Below, piece after piece: positions 6,028-6,457 of a DNA stretch of 6,457 nucleotides (its first letter is position 1; every line of letters begins with the position of its first letter). A program made the translations under genes and the position numbers. Source of the DNA: an uncultured Planctomycetota bacterium (lineage in GTDB: Bacteria > Planctomycetota > UBA1135 > GCA-002686595). The notes beneath the pieces are model-generated. The model was not told where the DNA came from. It made no database searches and saw only the letters and a list, made by a program, of their open reading frames with translations. The stretch is taken from NCBI GenBank assembly GCA_903829565.1, contig CAIKQM010000533.1, positions 1 through 6,457 on the forward strand. The letters are read 5' to 3'.

Positions 6028-6457
6028 CTAAGCAAAAGCCCGCCACCATGCGCGGTCTGGAGGTGCACAGGACACAGCCACGCGCAAGTCGCGCACAGGG
6101 TGGTCGAACTGCAGGTCGCGCGCATGCAGCGCAATGGAGGCATCGTCAAGGGCCGCGCGCGCACTGTACTTGAGGTCCCCCACGATAGGCCCCAGGTACG
6201 TAGCACACGCAACGCGCAGCTGGTGCGGACGCCCTGTCAGCGGCTGCAACTCGACCAACGAGCGCCCGTGCAGCGTGCGCAGCACTTTGAGGTGCGTGTG
6301 GGCTTGTTTGGCATGAGCTGTACCTGCCGCAACGACCTGCACCACATTGGTGCGCTCGTCCTTGAGCAACCACTGCTCGACAGCAAACTCGCGCGCAGGG
6401 TACTGGCCTTCGACAAGCGCGACATAGGTCTTGTGTGTGGTGCGCTGGCGAAAGCTC
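6028..6457 (-). CDS. RluA-family pseudouridine synthase, C-terminal part (runs off right edge)
   Basis: This is the C-terminal 142 residues of an enzyme that isomerises uridine to pseudouridine in ribosomal RNA or tRNA. Counted from the first whole codon in the window, the frame reads FRQRTTHKTYVALVEG (2-17), the strand that follows the catalytic domain's dimer of conserved motifs in RluA, RluC and RluD. It then shows PLTGRPHQLRV (72-82) and LGPIVGDLKY (88-97), the conserved core motif of the family, and LHARDLQFDHP (110-120) near the C terminus. The catalytic Asp of the HRLD motif and any S4 domain would lie outside the window, so activity and the target site cannot be judged. The natural start is not in the window; internal TTG or ATG codons are not starts because homology continues to the window edge. 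The stop at 6028 is 14 bp before the start of the unknown membrane-anchored protein, suggesting one operon. Confidence 0.92.
   Translation of the reverse strand, partial: SFRQRTTHKTYVALVEGQYPAREFAVEQWLLKDERTNVVQVVAAGTAHAKQAHTHLKVLRTLHGRSLVELQPLTGRPHQLRVACATYLGPIVGDLKYSARAALDDASIALHARDLQFDHPVRDLRVAVSCAPPDRAWWRAFA

Overview
The window is GC-rich bacterial chromosome with tightly packed genes. It contains five protein-coding genes, two of them cut by the window edges, and no RNA gene, mobile element, CRISPR array or phage gene that I can support. The main gene encodes a very large exported protein joining LamG, sugar-dehydrogenase propeller and PKD modules. With the neighbouring HDOD protein and the frequent GTG starts, this suggests a Gram-negative environmental bacterium with large secreted proteins, such as a Planctomycetota or Myxococcota lineage. 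That placement is an inference from style, not from any marker gene.

Layout. Positions 1-533 (minus strand) hold the N-terminal part of a calcineurin-like metallophosphoesterase that runs off the left edge. It is divergent from the large secreted gene at 716-4087 (plus strand). The roughly 180-bp divergent spacer contains an imperfect 16-bp palindrome and a nested inverted repeat that could fold in RNA. After the secreted gene come 63 bp and then an HDOD-domain regulator at 4151-5161 on the same strand. From the right edge, a pair of minus-strand genes converges on it: an RluA-type pseudouridine synthase (C-terminal part, 6028-6457), then, 14 bp downstream, an unrecognised membrane-anchored protein (5213-6013). 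The two convergent units meet in a 51-bp spacer that is almost entirely a 12-bp tandem repeat, which runs into the 3' end of the minus-strand gene.

Functionally the window looks like ordinary chromosome rather than one dedicated system. The secreted protein probably acts outside the cytoplasm on sugars or polysaccharides. The HDOD protein is probably a signalling or regulatory scaffold, the phosphoesterase a cytoplasmic hydrolase, and RluA an RNA-modifying enzyme. I found no strong case for an undescribed multi-gene system. The items most worth checking are the spacer structures, the 12-bp repeat, and the divergent C-terminal module of the secreted protein.
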